This document shows positions 10,691 through 23,055 of a DNA stretch of 64,000 nucleotides, piece by piece. The position numbers and the translations under genes were made by a program. Numbering within the stretch: the stretch's first letter is position 1; each line of letters starts with the position of its first letter. Source of the stretch: Adiantum capillus-veneris (taxonomy: Eukaryota > Streptophyta > Polypodiopsida > Polypodiales > Pteridaceae); assembly GCA_014529385.2 (NCBI GenBank), contig CM043959.1:55558253-55622252 (forward strand), in the 5' to 3' direction. The notes below the pieces were generated by a model, which searched no databases, was not told where the DNA came from, and saw only the letters and a program-made list of their open reading frames with translations.

Positions 10691-11689
10691 GGTGGTATCA
10701 CCGATAGCCCCTAGAAGGAGGGAACTTTATTGTTTTTCAAATGTGGGAAACAGAGAGAGAGGGAAATTTTCAAGTTGCATGCAAGGATATTATTTGAAAA
10801 GCATGCAAAATATACCTAAATGCATGCTTGTCATTCATGCCTAACATGGAGTCCTCATATTTCAAAATTCCATTAAGAGTACTGATGATAATGTGACCCC
10901 CACCTATTGCCTCCACTGCCTCCCTTCTCATAGAATCCCTCCTGACTTTCCTCGTCTCCACCCTTATCACAAAAACTACCGTGCTATCCTCTTCTCCACC
11001 CTTCTCACAGAAGCTACCTTGCTTTCCATCGATCGACACAGAGATGAGCACTCCCACCTCCAAGAAGACCACACACAAGAAGTGTAAGAACCCATTTCAG
11101 GATGTAGAGTCTATTCAAGAGACCCCTTCAAATGCGCCATTATCCAGGCCTATTGAAGCTTCCCTGTCTAAATGTTCCCCCACCAACAGCAAAGTCTACT
11201 CGAAAGGTGAGTTGTGCTAGTCTATCTTGTCTGAGCAATGCATGCTTGCATTTATGGCCTTGTCAATGCATGATTTTCATTATTGGTAGCAAAACTAACG
11301 TTTTTCTCATCTTATTTCTAGCATTGATAGAGTATCCAAAAGTGTCTTGATTTTGCTACTCAGCATTAGATATGCATCAAGAGTACGGGTTGAGCATGGA
11401 GGGCAAGCTTCCACCGATGAGGACTTACCACCTGATTAGTGTCACTATATTCAAGGTGCCTGAGTAGAAGAAGACCAAGGTCTTGCTCCACATGGTGGAA
11501 GACCACCTCTATGACACTTTTTGCCTCCTTTATTAGAAGTTATATTAGGCTGCCCCCTCCAATGGTGAACTCAAGACCAAGTTTGCCAGGGGCTTCGTCT
11601 ATGAAAATTGTGCAATAGCCAAAGCAAAATTTCAAATCCATAGGATTGTATGGGTCATGTAGATAATAAACTCTTACATTTCCAAATTG

Positions 11690-12260
11690 TTGTGTACTTT
11701 TAGGTGCTTATACCACTTCAAAGTGCTAAGACAATTGAAAGGTTTATAACACTTGTAAGTGATTGACACCACTTTATGGTCATAGAGCTCTTGAAAGTGA
11801 TAAGAGAACTTAAAAGTACTAGGACCAGTGCATGAGGCCTAATAACACTTAATGGAATTTCTAGACACTTTATACCACTTTGAAGTACTTAAAAGAGCTT
11901 GAAAGTTCTTGCTAGTGATTCAAAGTGCAGAAAAATGTTTTAAAGTATCTCAAAATACTTTAAAGTGCTTGCAATTTCTCATTTTGAAGTGCTTCCAAGT
12001 GCTTTCGAGTACTTTATAGAAGTTTGAAGTACTTCTAGGCACTAGCAAGCACTTTGAAGCAATTTCAAACATAAGCAAGAATTTTCAAGAACTTTAAAGT
12101 ACTTACAGGTACTTGAAAGTGCTTCAGATTACTTATAAATGCTTATCCTTAAGAGCATCTCTAAGCACTTGACACCACCTTGAAGTACTTAAAAGAACTT
12201 CAAAGTGCTTCTCGTTATAAGTATCCACATGCACTTCACAACACTCTAAAGTAATTGTAG
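11690..12260. repeat. Degenerate AAGTRCTT-rich repeat
   Basis: More than a dozen copies of AAGTACTT or AAGTGCTT, with their complements AAGCACTT, are scattered at irregular spacing of about 10-40 bp. They alternate with short A- and T-rich linkers such as TTGAAAG and TAAAAG. No reading frame crosses it. It lies between exon-like segments of the decayed gene and would be intronic. AAGTACTT is itself a palindrome. Confidence 0.6.
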
Positions 12261-13530
12261 CAATCCATAATTTTCTTTTAATTTTCAATATTATAGACAA
12301 CAATTCTAGAAATGGAATCCTATGTGAGGTTAGAAGGTAGGCTTCCTTCATGAAGGAGTCTTGCAAATTCGTGAAGAGAGAGGGCAGGGCCCTTCTAGTG
12401 CCTACTCCACCTTCCAAGTATGTCTTAAGTGCTGAGTCTATTGTAATTGGTGGAAATTGTGTGGCATGTGGCCAAGTGCTATTGGACAAACATGCGGTCG
12501 AGTTTGTTTACCTACCGTGTGTCCACAAGTACCATCCCTTTTTCTTTTCTGTTGTCTGCGTGACTAAGCCCAAGTACATTGTGCTAAACTGTCAATGGGA
12601 GATACCAATTATTGCAAGATGGTGGGCACTTGGGAAAGTGTATGAGGAGCCTCTAGGTAAGTTGTTGTTTTCATAGAGCAGGAATCATGCTACTTTGTTA
12701 TGTATACTAAATGTGTGGTATGTGTCAAGTGAGCCAGTGGTTGACAAGGGATGTGAAATAGGTGCTTCCACATCATTTACACATGATGTGGATGAGCTCT
12801 TTGACCTGGACACCATGCTAAGGAAGTACAAGAAATTTGAGGGTGGAAAAGTTGATGAGCTGGGTGACGGAGAGATGCTCAAGGAGACACCTCATTTTGT
12901 AAGCAACGAAGGTAATGGTGGTTTGTCTACTTGTTATTCTCCTATCTATGATTCATGCTCAGACTATTCATTGTGATCACCATTTACTACCTTCACTCCT
13001 AAATTTCCTTACTATAGAAAACCTAGGTATTGATATTGGTAAGAGAAACACTGTTGCTGAGGAGCTGGATCCTAAAATGGATGTAGCCATGCAATTTGTT
13101 GCAAGGGAGTTGGAGAAAAAAAGAAAGAAGCAGGTGGAGGATGGGCTAGCCTGTGACCCCAAAAAAAGGTACTAACATACTTCCCCCAAAATTAGAGCAT
13201 GCAAGAAGCTTTATATTTTTTACAGCTTCTTGCAGCTTTGTATCTTTTTTTCCATGCTATTGTACTTTCTCCTGAAAATATCATATATAAGTGCTTTCTC
13301 TCAGTTTTTGTTCACCTGTTCTGTAGTTAAAATTCAAGTTACTGGCTCAAAATCCCCACCACCCACTGATGAGGTAGAGCACATTGATCGTGAAGTTCCT
13401 CGCTTTATCGGTTGCTTCAATGACAATAGGGATTTGGCAATCATTGTTGACTTCAACAATGTACTTGCCTACATGCACAATAAGCATAAAACAAGTTTGC
13501 CCCTGGATGTATCAATGCTCTACTTTGTCA

Positions 13531-13620
13531 AAGTAGATGCAGATGGCCACCCTACCTACTACCTACAATTGGACAAAGTAGATGGAGATGACCACACTAC
13601 CTACTATCTACGACTGGTGG
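13531..13620 (+). repeat. 45-bp tandem duplication in the last exon
   Basis: Two units start at 13531 and 13576, each opening AAAGTAGATG. In translation they give two versions of a 15-residue block, KVDADGHPTYYLQLD and KVDGDDHTTYYLRLV. The duplication preserves the frame. Confidence 0.8.
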
Positions 13621-13715
13621 ACAGAGAGATTTTCTTGCTTGCAGTGAGTCAGGTAGCAAAGGTGTTCCTGTGGTCCTCACATAGTCACCAAAATTTGGAC
13701 TTAGTGGGTAAAAGA

Positions 13716-13880
13716 GTTGTCAAGTGGTGCTTATTGGTGGTCAAAAGCATGAAAAGTGATATCAAGTGGCGCTAAGTAGTGGTGAAGTTCTGGAAGAAGG
13801 TTGTCAACAAGTGGTTCAATGTGGTGGTGTAGTGGTGCTAAGTGGTGGTGAGGCGCTAGAAAAGCACTATCAAGTGGTAC
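13716..13880. repeat. AGTGGT-rich simple repeat
   Basis: Imperfect repeats of CAAGTGGTGCTAAGTGGTGGTG lie between the end of the decayed gene and the truncated end of element C. There is no coding signal. Confidence 0.45.
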
Positions 13881-13884
13881 TCAA

Positions 13885-14633
13885 TGGTTGGCAGTCCATA
13901 TCTCATGAATACATACTCATATAAGAATGCAGCAGTGGTTCTGGGATCATTCTTTTGAGTTGCTTTAGCCTCGGCCCACTTGGTCAAACAGTCTGGAGCT
14001 ACAATGATATATTGAGCTTGGGTTCTATAATCAAGTGGCTATATTGGCCCAACAAAATCTATACCCCATTTTGTGAAAGCTCTAGCCCCCATCATTGGTC
14101 TTAGGGCATGCTATTTACATGTGTTGGCATTTTTGCTCGTTGACAAGCATCACACCTTCAAACATATTCTTTAGCAACTGCAAAAAGTGTTGGCCACCAT
14201 ATGCGTGCCATCAAGATTGCTCTTGCGGTGGTCTCACTAGAAAAGTGACCTCCAGCTAATTTAGCATGTGCTTCTTCTATAATCGGAATATCCTCGTCTT
14301 CATTTGCACAAAGACGCAAATGTTGATCTTTACCTCTCCGATAGAATTGGTTCCCAATAAAAGCGTAGTCTCTTGCTTCAGTTTCAATTGCTCTTTGACG
14401 GCGTTTACTCATATCCTCAGGAAATGTTCGGCTTGATAAGTAAGTAAACAGATAATTACTCCACTTAGGAACATGTGACATTTGAAATAATGTTGCATGA
14501 GGTATGGGTGTTTGTTTTTGACATTGAGGACAATCCTTTACAAAAGATTGAACATCACTCCTCATAGTCGGCCAAAATACCCCAAGTCTCAAGATTCGTT
14601 GCATAGTTTGGTCTTTCGCAAAGTGAAGTCCTA
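13885..14633 (-). pseudogene. Element C duplicated H2C2 modules and integrase start
   Basis: The frame 14158-14604 shows the end of a first H2C2 module (LGVFWPTMRSDVQSFVKDCPQC), a linker of about 60 residues, then a second complete entry: NQFYRRGKDQHLRL, EEAHAKLAGGHFS, IWWPT and, beyond a stop, a CDACQRAK. The histidines of the first module lie just upstream near 14610-14660 (AHV ... GLHFA). The integrase core follows with WGIDFVGPI and stops at the truncation. H2C2 modules bind zinc and help the integrase hold viral DNA; one copy is normal. Confidence 0.82.
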
Positions 14634-16215
14634 CTATGTAACGTGTGCTTGACTTAGGTATTGTTCTTTTTCTTCAGGATTAATGCATAAGAGCAATATT
14701 CCATCTCGATTTCTTTTGTATAGCCTACTAGCTAGTAATTGATACATAGCCGATCGCTCAATTAATTTGATCGTGATATGAAGTGGTATGTGTGAATCTA
14801 CTTGAGCTATTGTCATCAATGACACCATGCTTTCCGACCATCGAGGTATCATTTTCACGGAGAACAAATAGGCATCTGGTAGATCAACGTCTACCCCTTT
14901 AGGTGATTCTCCTGAAGCAATCCTTGACAAATGATTTGCTTTTTGATGTATAGTGCCCTTTTTTACAACCACAGTGAAATCAAATTCAAGAAGAATGATG
15001 AACCATCTCACTATTCTTCCTATGCTGCATGGCTTGTTGACCAAGTACAACAAAGCTTGGTGGTCTACAAAGAACACAAACTTGTTGGCTAATAGGTAAT
15101 GTCTATACTTTTTAACGGCATAGATCATTCCTAATCCTTCCCTTTTGGTGGTGGTGTAATTCTTTTCTGCCATGTTCAACTGTCGACTAGCATAAGACAT
15201 ATGAAAGTCAATTTTCTCGTCTCCTGGTTGAGCTAGTATACAACCGATAGCAAAATTGGAAGCATCTACATGTATGTGGAATATCTTATTCTTATCTGGG
15301 GCTTTCAATATTGGAGCTGAGGTGAGAGCTTGCTTAAGCTTCATGAAGAATTCTTCACATGCCTCGGTCCACTCAAAGTGTGTAATCAAGCTATACATGG
15401 GTTTTGCAATTATAGTGTACATGTAGATGAACCGTCTGTAATATCCACAATGCCCCATGAAGGTTTGTACCCACTTGTCTAGGCAAATCAACAATGACAT
15501 GAATTTTTTCAATATCACTAGCTATGCCATTTTTTTTCAGGATTTAAGCAAATCCTATAAAGTCTACATTTTCCAAATACCTTTTTGAGGTGTTCAAAAT
15601 GATCAGCCCAGATTGATGAATGTACGTATAGATCATCCATGTATACTTCTAAGAATTTCCTAAGATATTCTTTATAAGCATGGCTCATCAACCTTTGAAA
15701 TGTGGCTGGAGCATTAGTTAACCCAAACGGCATAACCCGATAGGCAAAAATACCCCATTCTGTTGCAAAAGCAGTTTTATGCCGATCTTTTGGGTCAATC
15801 AGAAGTTGATTGTATCCCGAAAAGCCATCTAAGAAGCTGTAAGCCTCTTTTCCTGCAACTCGTTCTAAAACATGCTCAGTGATTGGAAGAGGAAAGTTGT
15901 CTCTAATGGTAGCTGCATTCACCTTTTCAAGATTAACACACACTCGTAATTTTCCATTCTTCTTGGGTACTACCACAATTGGAGACACCCAATCTGTGTG
16001 TTCAATTTTGTAAATGAATTTGGATTCCTTTATTTTTCAATCTCTTCTTTTATCTTCATGACAAATGTTTCATTATACGTGTATGGCCTTTGTCTACTTG
16101 GTTTCGCATCATCTCTCACGGGTATGGTATGTTGATAGATTTTTGGATCAACACCCTTGAGATCCTTGTAAAACCAAGCAAAGATATCTCGGTATTCCTT
16201 TAGCAAGCTCAACAA
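14634..16215 (-). pseudogene. Element C reverse transcriptase and RNase H
   Basis: The frames 16030-16215, 15518-15988 and 14634-15518 are consecutive parts. They show FAWFYKDLKGVDP, PYTYNETF, then SPIVVVPKKNGKLRVCVN (fingers), LDGFSGYNQL, MPFGLTNAPATFQRLM and YMDDLYVHS with the catalytic aspartates. RNase H has HVDASNFAIGCILAQ, TTTKREGLGMIYAVKKYRHYLL and FFVDHQALLYLVNKP. Only a few frame changes separate the pieces, near 15518 and 15990-16030. Confidence 0.92.
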
Positions 16216-17176
16216 GAGCTCTTCTTCTTCTTCTCTTAGGTCATTCGCAATGTAAGCAGGTCTAGGTTCTTCTCTTGGTTCAGCCAGGTCTATCTTTTTA
16301 GCGTTTTAGACCCTTCATAGGACTCACCCTGTTTCCGTGGTTCCCTAACAGGTTGTTCGACTATGATTTTTTGATCTTGGAGAGTATACTTTTTGTAATG
16401 GGATGGAACACTCATTACATCCTTACCATCCTCTTCCGTGGTTTCCATTTCGGTCGTATTTATCTCCTTTAGAGCTTTTTTCTTGATATTTCTTTTTCCG
16501 CTCGAGTCGGGTCATGAGTGGTTTTTTATGCTTGAGTATCCTTCCTTGATTCTCTCAATGTTTTAGACATTTTTGAATTTTTGTTTGAAGGATATCTGCC
16601 AGTGATTTTGTCCTTGACACAATCATTTGCATCTATTTGCATCAGGAATTGTGTTCTACTGGAGACTAATGGCATAGGTCGTGTTTTCACGTTTTTGGTG
16701 TCTCTTTTTTGTCTATACCATTTTTGTCTTCTTGATTTTTGGTTTGGAAAGTCAAAAAACTTTTCCTCTTCTCCTTTCAAGAGTAGCTTAGCTCTCACAT
16801 GTTCTTTTTCTGACCCCGAATCTTCTGAGGTAGCTGAGTGTTCATCTAACTCATCTGTTGCATCGTAGTAGAGGTCTGAAACAATTTGTTGTGCTTTCAT
16901 CAAGTCCTTGGGTTCCTCATCTTTGGATTCAATGTTGAAGGTTGAAATCATTTGGATGGGAATTATGTCGTAGCCATCCTCATTGCAAAATTGAGTAGGC
17001 ATAAACGTATTCCATGGTCGCTAAAATTTGAGTCCACTGAAATGGCTCAAACAAATGCTCTGGAAAGGGTTCAGGTACATAGGCTTCGTCTGTGCAATCC
17101 CTTTCTAGAATACATTCTTCTCGTTTTAAACTTCCATTTTCTGAAGCTCCACACATCCAAATAGGAGTGTCTTTGT
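16216..17176 (-). pseudogene. Element C protease-RT linker
   Basis: This is an acidic, low-complexity linker of about 300 residues, mainly in frame 16526-17002. Its conserved end FPNQKSRRQKWYRQKR ... RPMP ... FLMQIDANDCVKDK recurs in element D near 50200-50400. The part FCNEDGYDIIPIQMI recurs in D and E as FCDENGYDSIPYYM and FCDKDSYDVVPYYM. Conservation in all three elements argues for a function, which I cannot name. Confidence 0.6.
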
Positions 17177-17916
17177 TTAAAACCAGGATGGAAGCTTAGT
17201 TTCAGCCAAAGAGACTGAATCAAACTCCTGTATGGGTGTTTTCAAGACATATCTATAAGTGTGATCTTTTAGATTTACTCTTGTTATAGATCCCACTTGC
17301 TTCAAGTACAGATAATTGTTTCCCCAATCTTGGATAAGCTGTACCTGTCGCATGACAGGTCTTCCCAATATGATTTCATAATTGAGTTTTTTCCCAAAGT
17401 CTACTATGGAAAAAGTGTGTTGATATTCGATTCCACATGAATTGACTATCACCTTTTCAAGCAGCCCTAATGGTCTCTCAATGTGTCCGTCAACCAATTG
17501 CAATTTCATTCAAGTTTGTCTAATGGCTGGTTGTCCCCAGGATTCCCATACTGCTTTTGTGGCTATGGATATGCCTGCTCCACTATCCAGTATTTCCATG
17601 GTTTCAATGTCATTATATTTCACTGGAAGGGTGGCGTTTCCTTCTTCCCCTTCGTAATATTCTCCGAATTTGTTCATTGGAACAGATCGAATCTCTTTGT
17701 TGTCCATTTTGTTTTTAAATTTTCCATTTTTTTTGAGATTAACCCTGTTATCCCCACCTTCTCTAGGGTTTCTTGTAGATCATTCCATAAGTATGGTCTG
17801 AGTTTTAGCAATTCTCCCAAGGTAAGAGTGCATTGGATGGGTGTAGACATAATTGAATGAATGTTGTCTACTTCTAGGGTTTGTTCAGATCTTTTTACTT
17901 GAGTGGTCTTACACAC
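17177..17916 (-). pseudogene. Element C aspartic protease (first protease)
   Basis: The frames 17674-17916, 17510-17707 and 17177-17509 follow each other. The catalytic motif is ILDSGAGISIATK, followed by a MKLQLVDGHIERPLG block and the flap/back half FSIVDFGKKLNYEIILGRP, where ILG is the conserved retropepsin hydrophobic-hydrophobic-Gly. The domain cleaves the polyprotein. The frame shifts twice. Confidence 0.85.
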
Positions 17917-20900
17917 TATGGATTCATCTTCTTATCTCCAAAGTAAGAAGGTAATGTTTTCAAGGTCAATGGTTTCGACATTCCTGAAGCTTCAAATCCG
18001 CAATCCCCGTACAAGGATTGTACATCCATATTCGTATCAAAGGGTAGGTTATCCAACCATACTTCCTCTATAGGAGCTTAGTTTAGAGTTAGGCTCCCAT
18101 CATTCATCTCTCTAAATTTTTTCCATAAGTGTCCTAGCCAGTCTTCCTCTATGAATGGGATTCTGTCTAAGGCATGTTCGCTGTCCGACACTATAAGTTC
18201 TGGTTCTTTTGTTTCAAGGTGGGGTTCTGCCACCACATCGGGTTTTTCTTTAGTGTCTCTTACCAGAAGCTCCTCAGGTTTTGCTATACTTTCAAGCTTG
18301 GGTTTTTGTTTTTCTAGAATTTCTTGCGTGATTCTTACCAAATTTTAATAAGCTTCCAGCTTAGCTGCTTCCATGTCTGGAGAAGGATAGTTTTTCTATT
18401 TGTTTTCCATGTTTTGGCCAGCTCTAAGTCTTGCTTGGTAGGCTTCCAAGGCTGCGTTAATAGGCTCAAAATTTTTATCAACCAAAATGGATCCTCCAGA
18501 TTTCACGGTTGTTTCCTTGATTTCACTTCCAGTTTCTTTCACCTTTTCCTGGAATAGTGTTTTTGCTTTCTCCTCGATTTCAACACATTGTTTTTGTTTT
18601 CTCATCTCATATCTTTTGCTTCTGCTTCTTTTGATCCTTTGAGAGAAAAATTTCATATTTTCCGAATCATCAGAGGAGTTTTGTTTCTTTTTCTTGGCCT
18701 GGGATCTAGTGATTACCTTGATTGGAACAATCGGTTCACTCTCTGATGAGCTACTAGGTATCACTTTGTCTACGTTTACTACTGTTTTACCCTTGTTCAA
18801 AGTATTTTTAGGACAATCTTTCGGAAAGTGTCCTCCCTTTTTGCAACATTGTATGCAATAGGCTTCAACTGGCTTGAGGTTTTTGTCAGGCTCTGGACAT
18901 TCATTTTTTCAATAATCATCTGCACCATAGTTGTGACTGTTTCCCGTTCTTGGCTTAATCATGGGTCTTACTGTGGGAGATCTGACACCTTGATTAGCTA
19001 CATAATACATTGGTGCGAGATCTGGTGAAGCATAAGTCATGGTTTCTTCCATTGGTGGTGGATGTGAATTATACCAATCTCCTTCTACCATTATTGTAGA
19101 TGGACTAGGCTCCGCATAGGGTGTAACAGGCACTAATACTTGTTCATCTATGACTCCTTCAGAATGCATGTAATTTACATGCACTGCATTATGTCCTGGG
19201 TACAAAGGCTGTTTACCCAACACAGGTTGAGGTCTTTCCATACCCATTGGTGGTCTTTGAGCTTGGGCCATATTAGTCTGATATCTGTACATGGGTTGTC
19301 CTTGTGGCCTCATAGGCACGTACTGAACATTCCCATCATACTTTGGTCGGAATTAGCACTCATGGGTCTCATGTTTGGTCCATTTACCCTCAATTGCACA
19401 CCATTTTTGTGGCCTAATTGGTTGTCCCTGTTGAGGCATCCCTTGTTCTGGTCCCCTCATAGGTGCTTTTTGCATGTTGTTCATCATGTCGTTCATCCTT
19501 CAGAGTATATCTTCTATGGGTGAAAGTGGTGCTACAACAGCCGTTACCACTTGTGATGGTTTAGTGAATGCTGTTTTCTCGCTTTGGTTATCCTTAGGGA
19601 CATCTTCTTTGTTAAAAATATCACAATTGTCTCCTAAGTCAACAACATCTGACACACACTCTTCTAGGGTTGTATGCTTTTTACTATAGAGTATAGCATG
19701 AAGTTCTTTGTTTAGCAGTCCCTTTAGAAATAAAGATACGAATCGTCCTTCTGCAGGTATCTCTAGCCCTGGGCATCTGGCAATGTATTGTTTCATTCGA
19801 GTTGCACAATCCCTAACGGACTCACCATGTTTGTGTTTAAAGCTGTAGATTTGAGCTACCGTATTATGTTTGATCCCCATTTTGAAACAAGCAGCTACAA
19901 ATCCTTGAGCTAACATGTTCAAGTCCATGATTGACCTTGGTGGAATGTTTTGGAACCATGTTAATGCTTTTCCTTCTAATGTCATTCCAAACCCCTCGAA
20001 TCGAGTATGAAAATCGAATATACATTCTGCTCTTAACACTTGCTTAAATCTTGCCAAGTGGTCATATGGATCCCCTGATCCACTGTATTTTTTGACCCAT
20101 TTCTGAAAATCAGCTGGTCTGACGCGTCTGCTTGGTTCAACTCCCGATCTCTTGGCAGTTGGTCCTGATCCGAGTCTTTCAAGCCAGTTTGTTGGAAATA
20201 ATGACTCATGTAGCCCTGGACTGGTCTTAGTGTCACCCGGTTTTCTACGTAATGAGGTGGTTTTTGGTTTCTTAACATTACTCTCAGATGATCACTCACG
20301 GTGTTCATCTCTTGGATTTGTTTCTGGTCCTTGTCCCAATATCCAATCCCTTATGGAATACCCTTGGTATTTGATTTGTTCTACCTCCTCAGGAGTCATC
20401 ATAACAAAGTTGTTGTTATAACAATCCCTAAACAAGTAGGTTGGTAGGTCTGCCGATCCCTTATCTTTGATCTTGAAGATATAGAAAATCTTCATGGCCG
20501 TCAGTTGTCTTGATTTGGCATGCGAAGTCCACGGAAGATCTTTTATGTTTCTATCCTCCCAACAATAGACTTCGATCCTAGGATTATCCGTACTAAGCCG
20601 TCAAATCTACTTGATCGTATCCTTCGAATTCTAAAGTTGGTGGTCCTTCTTTTGCTGACATATCTGGGATTATGGTGTTTACTTCTAACCCCCATTTTCT
20701 ATCACATCAGGGTTTTTGACCTGTACATACTGAGTTCCGCTCTTGTCCATGTACATTTTTCCTTGTTTGTTTGTCCTAATCTCTTTTTCGAACTCAATAC
20801 CATGGTCATCAATGCGAATAGCATGCTCCTCGTTAGGGTCCAAGTAAACTTGAGCTCCATGGCGGTTAGTCTTCTAAAAAGAGAGTATATGCTTATAACG

Positions 20901-20990
20901 CATTGTCGTTCCAGTTTTTGAGTGAGCCGAGTAAGAAGACATTTCAGATGTTGGATTTGAAAAAGTGTTTGAGACTTCTTCAAGAATTGC
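17917..20990 (-). pseudogene. Element C gag
   Basis: The capsid segment 19500-20057 has FEGFGMTLEGKALTWFQNIPP and HKHGESVRDCATRMKQY blocks matching element D gag. A knuckle CIQCCKKGGHFPKDC lies near 18800-18870. A second knuckle just upstream is degenerate, with Tyr for Cys. The N-terminal domain, in pieces at 20292-20495 and 20700-20880, carries GAQVYLDPNE and MYMDKSGTQYVQVKNP, which align to the D gag N-terminus. A Lys/Glu-rich tail lies at 18078-18800. There are many breaks. Confidence 0.75.
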
Positions 20991-23055
20991 GTGCAAGGAA
21001 TTGCCTTGATTCACGCTTTCTTCAGTGAATACTCTACTGGAGGTTTCTCCGAGTATCCGTGATTTCCTAGTACACGACCAGATCTAAGGTTCATATAGAC
21101 TTATGAAGCTCTGGATAGAGTACTTACCTTTGGATTGACTTGTCGTCAAATTCCACTTGACTTGCTTGCAACCTCTGCTCAATTGCCAATTCCTCGTCTG
21201 CAACCTGATTCCTGTACAAATTTGATCAAGTTAGCTATTCTTCTATAAAGACAGGAGAGTTTTTGCTAACTCTCATGATTGGTCTATGTGTATCACTTCA
21301 AATCAAGCTATGGGAGTCAAACTGACTTTCAGATTCGACTTTAGCAAAAATCAAAGGATTAATCTACAACTTGGAAATTGAGTGAACATGTACCAATTTT
21401 GATCCGATTGAACCCAAAATTGCCCGGTCGCTTTGTATTATGCTGGTCTAACACTTTACAAGTTCAAAAGTCAAAACTGATGTCCCTGGGTAGTAGTAGT
21501 AAATAATCGCGATTATTTACTTTTGCTAGTCTTTTGCACTTTTTGTATTGGTTTGACAAGTATACAACTTGTTAAAGTCCCTGGACAAGTTTCAACAAGT
21601 TTGGACAAAATCTGATCAAGTTTATCAACTGTTTTGTGTCCGCAGACTCTGATTTCAAGAATCTGGCTTAAGTCTCACTTTTGTGATCCAAATCTCACCA
21701 AAATTGACTTGTGAGGTCTACTTGATATGCTTGACCTTGTGGTATACTCAAATGTGCAAAATTTTCAAGTTTTGAAGCAGATGTAAATAATCGCGATTAT
21801 TTACTCTAGCTAATTTTTTGCAAATTTTTGTCCCAACTTTGACACAAATCTGTTAAGCACCTCAAGTTAAGGTCACTAGCCAAGTTTCATCAAGTTTGGA
21901 CAATTTTTGATCAAATGGTCATCAAATTTCTGTCCATAGACTAACTTTACAAATTTGGTCACAATTTTCAACCCGATGATCCAAATCTTACCAAATTTGA
22001 TTTGTGGGCTTATTACAACATGGTAAAACTAGTGGTATGCTGACTTGGTCAAAAAAGTTGAAAAATAGGACAGATGTAAATAATCATGATTATTTACAAC
22101 TGACAAATTTTGGCATCTTTTTGGTCAACTGAGCATATACACATGATTATTACATCAATATAAGCCTATGAATCAATTTTTAACAAGTTTGGACAATGTT
22201 TTCCCAAATTTACACATAAGTTTCAAAAAGTCAGTACAAATTTTAGTTTTTACCTATTTTTTTACTAGTTTGGTGATCCAAATCCTTTGGGCCTTTACAA
22301 AAGTTGTTTGTACATATGCAATGAGTCAATGGTATGAACCTTGGTCAAATCTGAGCTAAAAGTTAATAAGCACGATTATTAACTTCAGGTTTGAAATGAA
22401 CACTTTTTTGCAATTTTTTCAAAGACAGTCTTTACATGAGCTATTTTAAGCCTATGAATCAAGTCAAAACTTAATTTGGCCTAAAATATCAAGGAAAAGT
22501 AAATAATCTAAGTTTTCGCCAACTCTTGAAATTTTAACCTCGAAGTGTCCTTGATCTTACCAATTGATTCAGACAACTTTTAAGCTTACTCTCCAGTCGG
22601 ATTGAATGGTTTGGAGTCTTTCCGTGCTATTTCTAGCCGTAAACCTGAAATTCTGCAACTTCCAATAACAACTCACACTTGATTCTTTCAGAGAGAGCAA
22701 TGTTCTGAAATCCACCTTGGATCCTACTTACCCTACTCCTAGATTCTCATGCAATGGGGTTGTGGAAAGTGTCCACAAACGCTCGGTTTCTTGTCTTTTA
22801 TGGTTTTCTAAGCATTGATCTTAAGACTTGTTTCATCTACCAATCATCCTCAAAATCCTAATCTATTTGTATAATCCTACAATCCTAAAGGCACTCAGCA
22901 AGTACGATTACTTACAAGCTACCTCTACACAACAAAAGACGACAATCTTAAGCTATGCGGTTTCTAAAAGAAAGTTTTGAACTCTAGGCGATCCTAGAGG
23001 AAGTTAAACGATAACTTCACAAGACGCTCATGTTTTTCCCTAGTTTAGGTCTCTT
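20991..23055 (-). other. Leader of element C
   Basis: About 2 kb between the gag start and the primer-binding site without a credible reading frame. Its middle is a diverged tandem array of about 288-bp units with palindromes, listed separately. A CHG-poor, AT-rich composition is typical of the stretch. Confidence 0.6.
21200..22500. repeat. Palindrome-bearing array of about 288-bp units in the C leader
   Basis: Perfect or near-perfect 22-bp dyads occur at 21499-21520, 21783-21804, 22076-22097 and 22362-22383, with start spacings of 284, 293 and 286 bp. The first two have arms GTAAATAAT and ATTATTTAC around CGCG. The third has CATG in the centre, and the fourth is GTTAATAAG-CACG-ATTATTAAC. 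Between dyads the sequence is a diverged repeat: CAAGTTTGGACAA, GTGATCCAAATC and TTGGTCAAA-like blocks recur at matching offsets. Weaker relatives lie at 22499 and 22906 and in the LTR near 23405. Confidence 0.85.

Larger units (their letters stand above)
11044..13775 (+). pseudogene. Decayed multi-exon gene of unknown family, zinc-finger-like exon
   Basis: Several open segments are bounded by good splice signals. The first is 11044-11206 (starts MSTPTSKKTTHKK), with donor GTGAGT. Next is 11362-11660, with in-frame stops. The third is about 12341-12656, with donor GTAAGT, followed by 12677/12695-12911. The fifth is 13018-13168, reached through acceptor CTATAG in matching phase. The last is 13327-13775, after acceptor TTCTGTAG. 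The 12.4-kb exon has CVACGQ and PCVHKYHP, a C-x2-C ... C-x-H-x2-H pattern of RING/PHD-like fingers, with the next expected cysteine replaced. Joining the last two segments needs a one-base correction at an A7 run. I do not recognise the family. It may be a host gene relic or a gene carried by a transposon. Confidence 0.5.
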
